Positions 63,487 to 64,000 of a DNA stretch of 64,000 bases are shown here, one piece after another. Source of the stretch: Gibbsiella quercinecans (GTDB lineage: Bacteria; Pseudomonadota; Gammaproteobacteria; Enterobacterales; Enterobacteriaceae). Made by a program: the position numbers and the translations under genes. The notes under the pieces are model-generated. The model worked only from the letters and a program-made list of their open reading frames with translations. It ran no database searches and had not been told where the DNA came from. The stretch covers positions 1 through 64,000 of the forward strand of contig NZ_CP014136.1 of assembly GCF_002291425.1 (NCBI RefSeq), in the 5' to 3' direction. Numbering within the stretch: position 1 is the first letter of the stretch; each line of letters starts with the position of its first letter.

Positions 63487-64000
63487 ATGTTGCAATTTTT
63501 TAACCGCTGCTCGCGCGGGCGCGGTGCCTGGCTGCTGATGGCATTGATTGCGCTGCTGCTGGAGCTGGCTGCGCTTTATTTTCAGCACGTCATGCTGCTA
63601 CAGCCTTGCGTGATGTGTATTTATGAACGCTGTGCCCTGTTTGGTATTTTGGGGGCGGGCCTGCTTGGCGCCGTCGCACCGAAAACCCCGCTGCGCTATG
63701 CCGCTATCCTGCTGTGGATCTACAGCGCGTGGGAAGGGGTACAGTTGGCCTGGAAGCACACCATGATCCAGTTGCACCCTTCGCCGTTCAATACCTGTGA
63801 CTTTTTCGTCAGCTTCCCATCCTGGCTGCCGCTGAATAAATGGCTGCCGGCGGTATTCGAAGCATCAGGCGATTGCTCTGTACGCCAATGGCAATTCCTG
63901 ACGTTAGAGATGCCGCAATGGCTGGTCGGTATTTTTGCCGCCTTCCTGGTAGTTGGCGTGATTGTGCTGCTGAGCCAGTTTGTCCGCCCGCGCAAACGCG
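63487..64000 (+). CDS. dsbB: Disulfide bond formation protein DsbB, 3' end cut by window
   Basis: The inner-membrane quinone reductase that reoxidises DsbA. 171 codons are visible of about 176 expected. Four membrane helices are present. The catalytic pairs are CVMC (C41 and C44) in the first periplasmic loop and C104/C130 in the second (NTCDFFVSF and SGDC), at the same positions as in E. coli. The gene is open to the window end (FVRPRKR). The ATG at 63487 is chosen because it gives the conserved N-terminus [20 protein letters not shown]. Confidence 0.96.
   Translation, partial: MLQFFNRCSRGRGAWLLMALIALLLELAALYFQHVMLLQPCVMCIYERCALFGILGAGLLGAVAPKTPLRYAAILLWIYSAWEGVQLAWKHTMIQLHPSPFNTCDFFVSFPSWLPLNKWLPAVFEASGDCSVRQWQFLTLEMPQWLVGIFAAFLVVGVIVLLSQFVRPRKR

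Noticed and set aside
63278..63538. 86-codon frame before and into dsbB
   Set aside because: It overlaps dsbB in another frame and has no likeness to NhaB or other proteins.

Overview
The window is chromosomal DNA of a gammaproteobacterium of the order Enterobacterales. Protein sequences and gene order suggest a Serratia-like member of the Yersiniaceae, although genus and species cannot be fixed from sequence alone. The evidence is long syntenic blocks known from Escherichia coli (oppBA-ychE-adhE-tdk-hns-galU-rssBA-ychJ-purU-tRNA-Tyr; topB-ydjA-sppA-ansA-pncA-yeaC-msrB-gapA-yeaD-mipA-yeaGH; dadXA-ycgB-fadR-dsbB) joined in an order E. coli does not have.

Region 1 (1-33900) is core genome: oligopeptide uptake (oppB carries two 1-nt frameshifts), fermentation (adhE), nucleoid protein H-NS, a UDP-sugar block (galU, ugd and a UDP-glucuronate epimerase), control of sigma-S (rssB/rssA), two tRNA-Tyr genes with three 167-bp repeats of the tyrT/rttR kind, DNA repair and topology genes (xthA, nudG, topB), sppA, ansA, pncA, msrB, gapA and the stress kinase operon yeaGH with a clear sigma-54 promoter.

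Region 2 (33900-42720) is accessory, richer in A+T and decayed. It holds a tailspike gene, a truncated small terminase gene, a broken HNH endonuclease gene, a 188-residue protein of unknown function on the opposite strand, a decaying lysis cassette (spanins, lysozyme, two holins), an IS200 copy, yagU, an IS66 remnant, and a small lipoprotein whose mature part is essentially TolA domain III.

Region 3 (42720-49500) is a catabolic cluster: a GntR/FCD regulator converging on a seven-gene operon (flavin reductase, luciferase-like monooxygenase, polar amino-acid ABC transporter, short-chain dehydrogenase). ATTGT-N2-ACAAT palindromes occur before gntR and before the operon and are probable operators.

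Region 4 (49500-56000) has a lone nqrE paralogue, three very small membrane proteins (Pmp3, GhoT/OrtT-like, one unknown) and a nickel/peptide-type ABC operon whose two permeases are fused and whose promoter carries a good match to a Zur box. That suggests zinc or zinc-metallophore import.

Region 5 (56000-64000) returns to core genes: an exonuclease, a Bcr/CflA efflux pump, D-alanine catabolism (dadA, dadX), ycgB, fadR and most of dsbB. Compared with E. coli, selD is missing between ydjA and topB, and nhaB is missing between fadR and dsbB.
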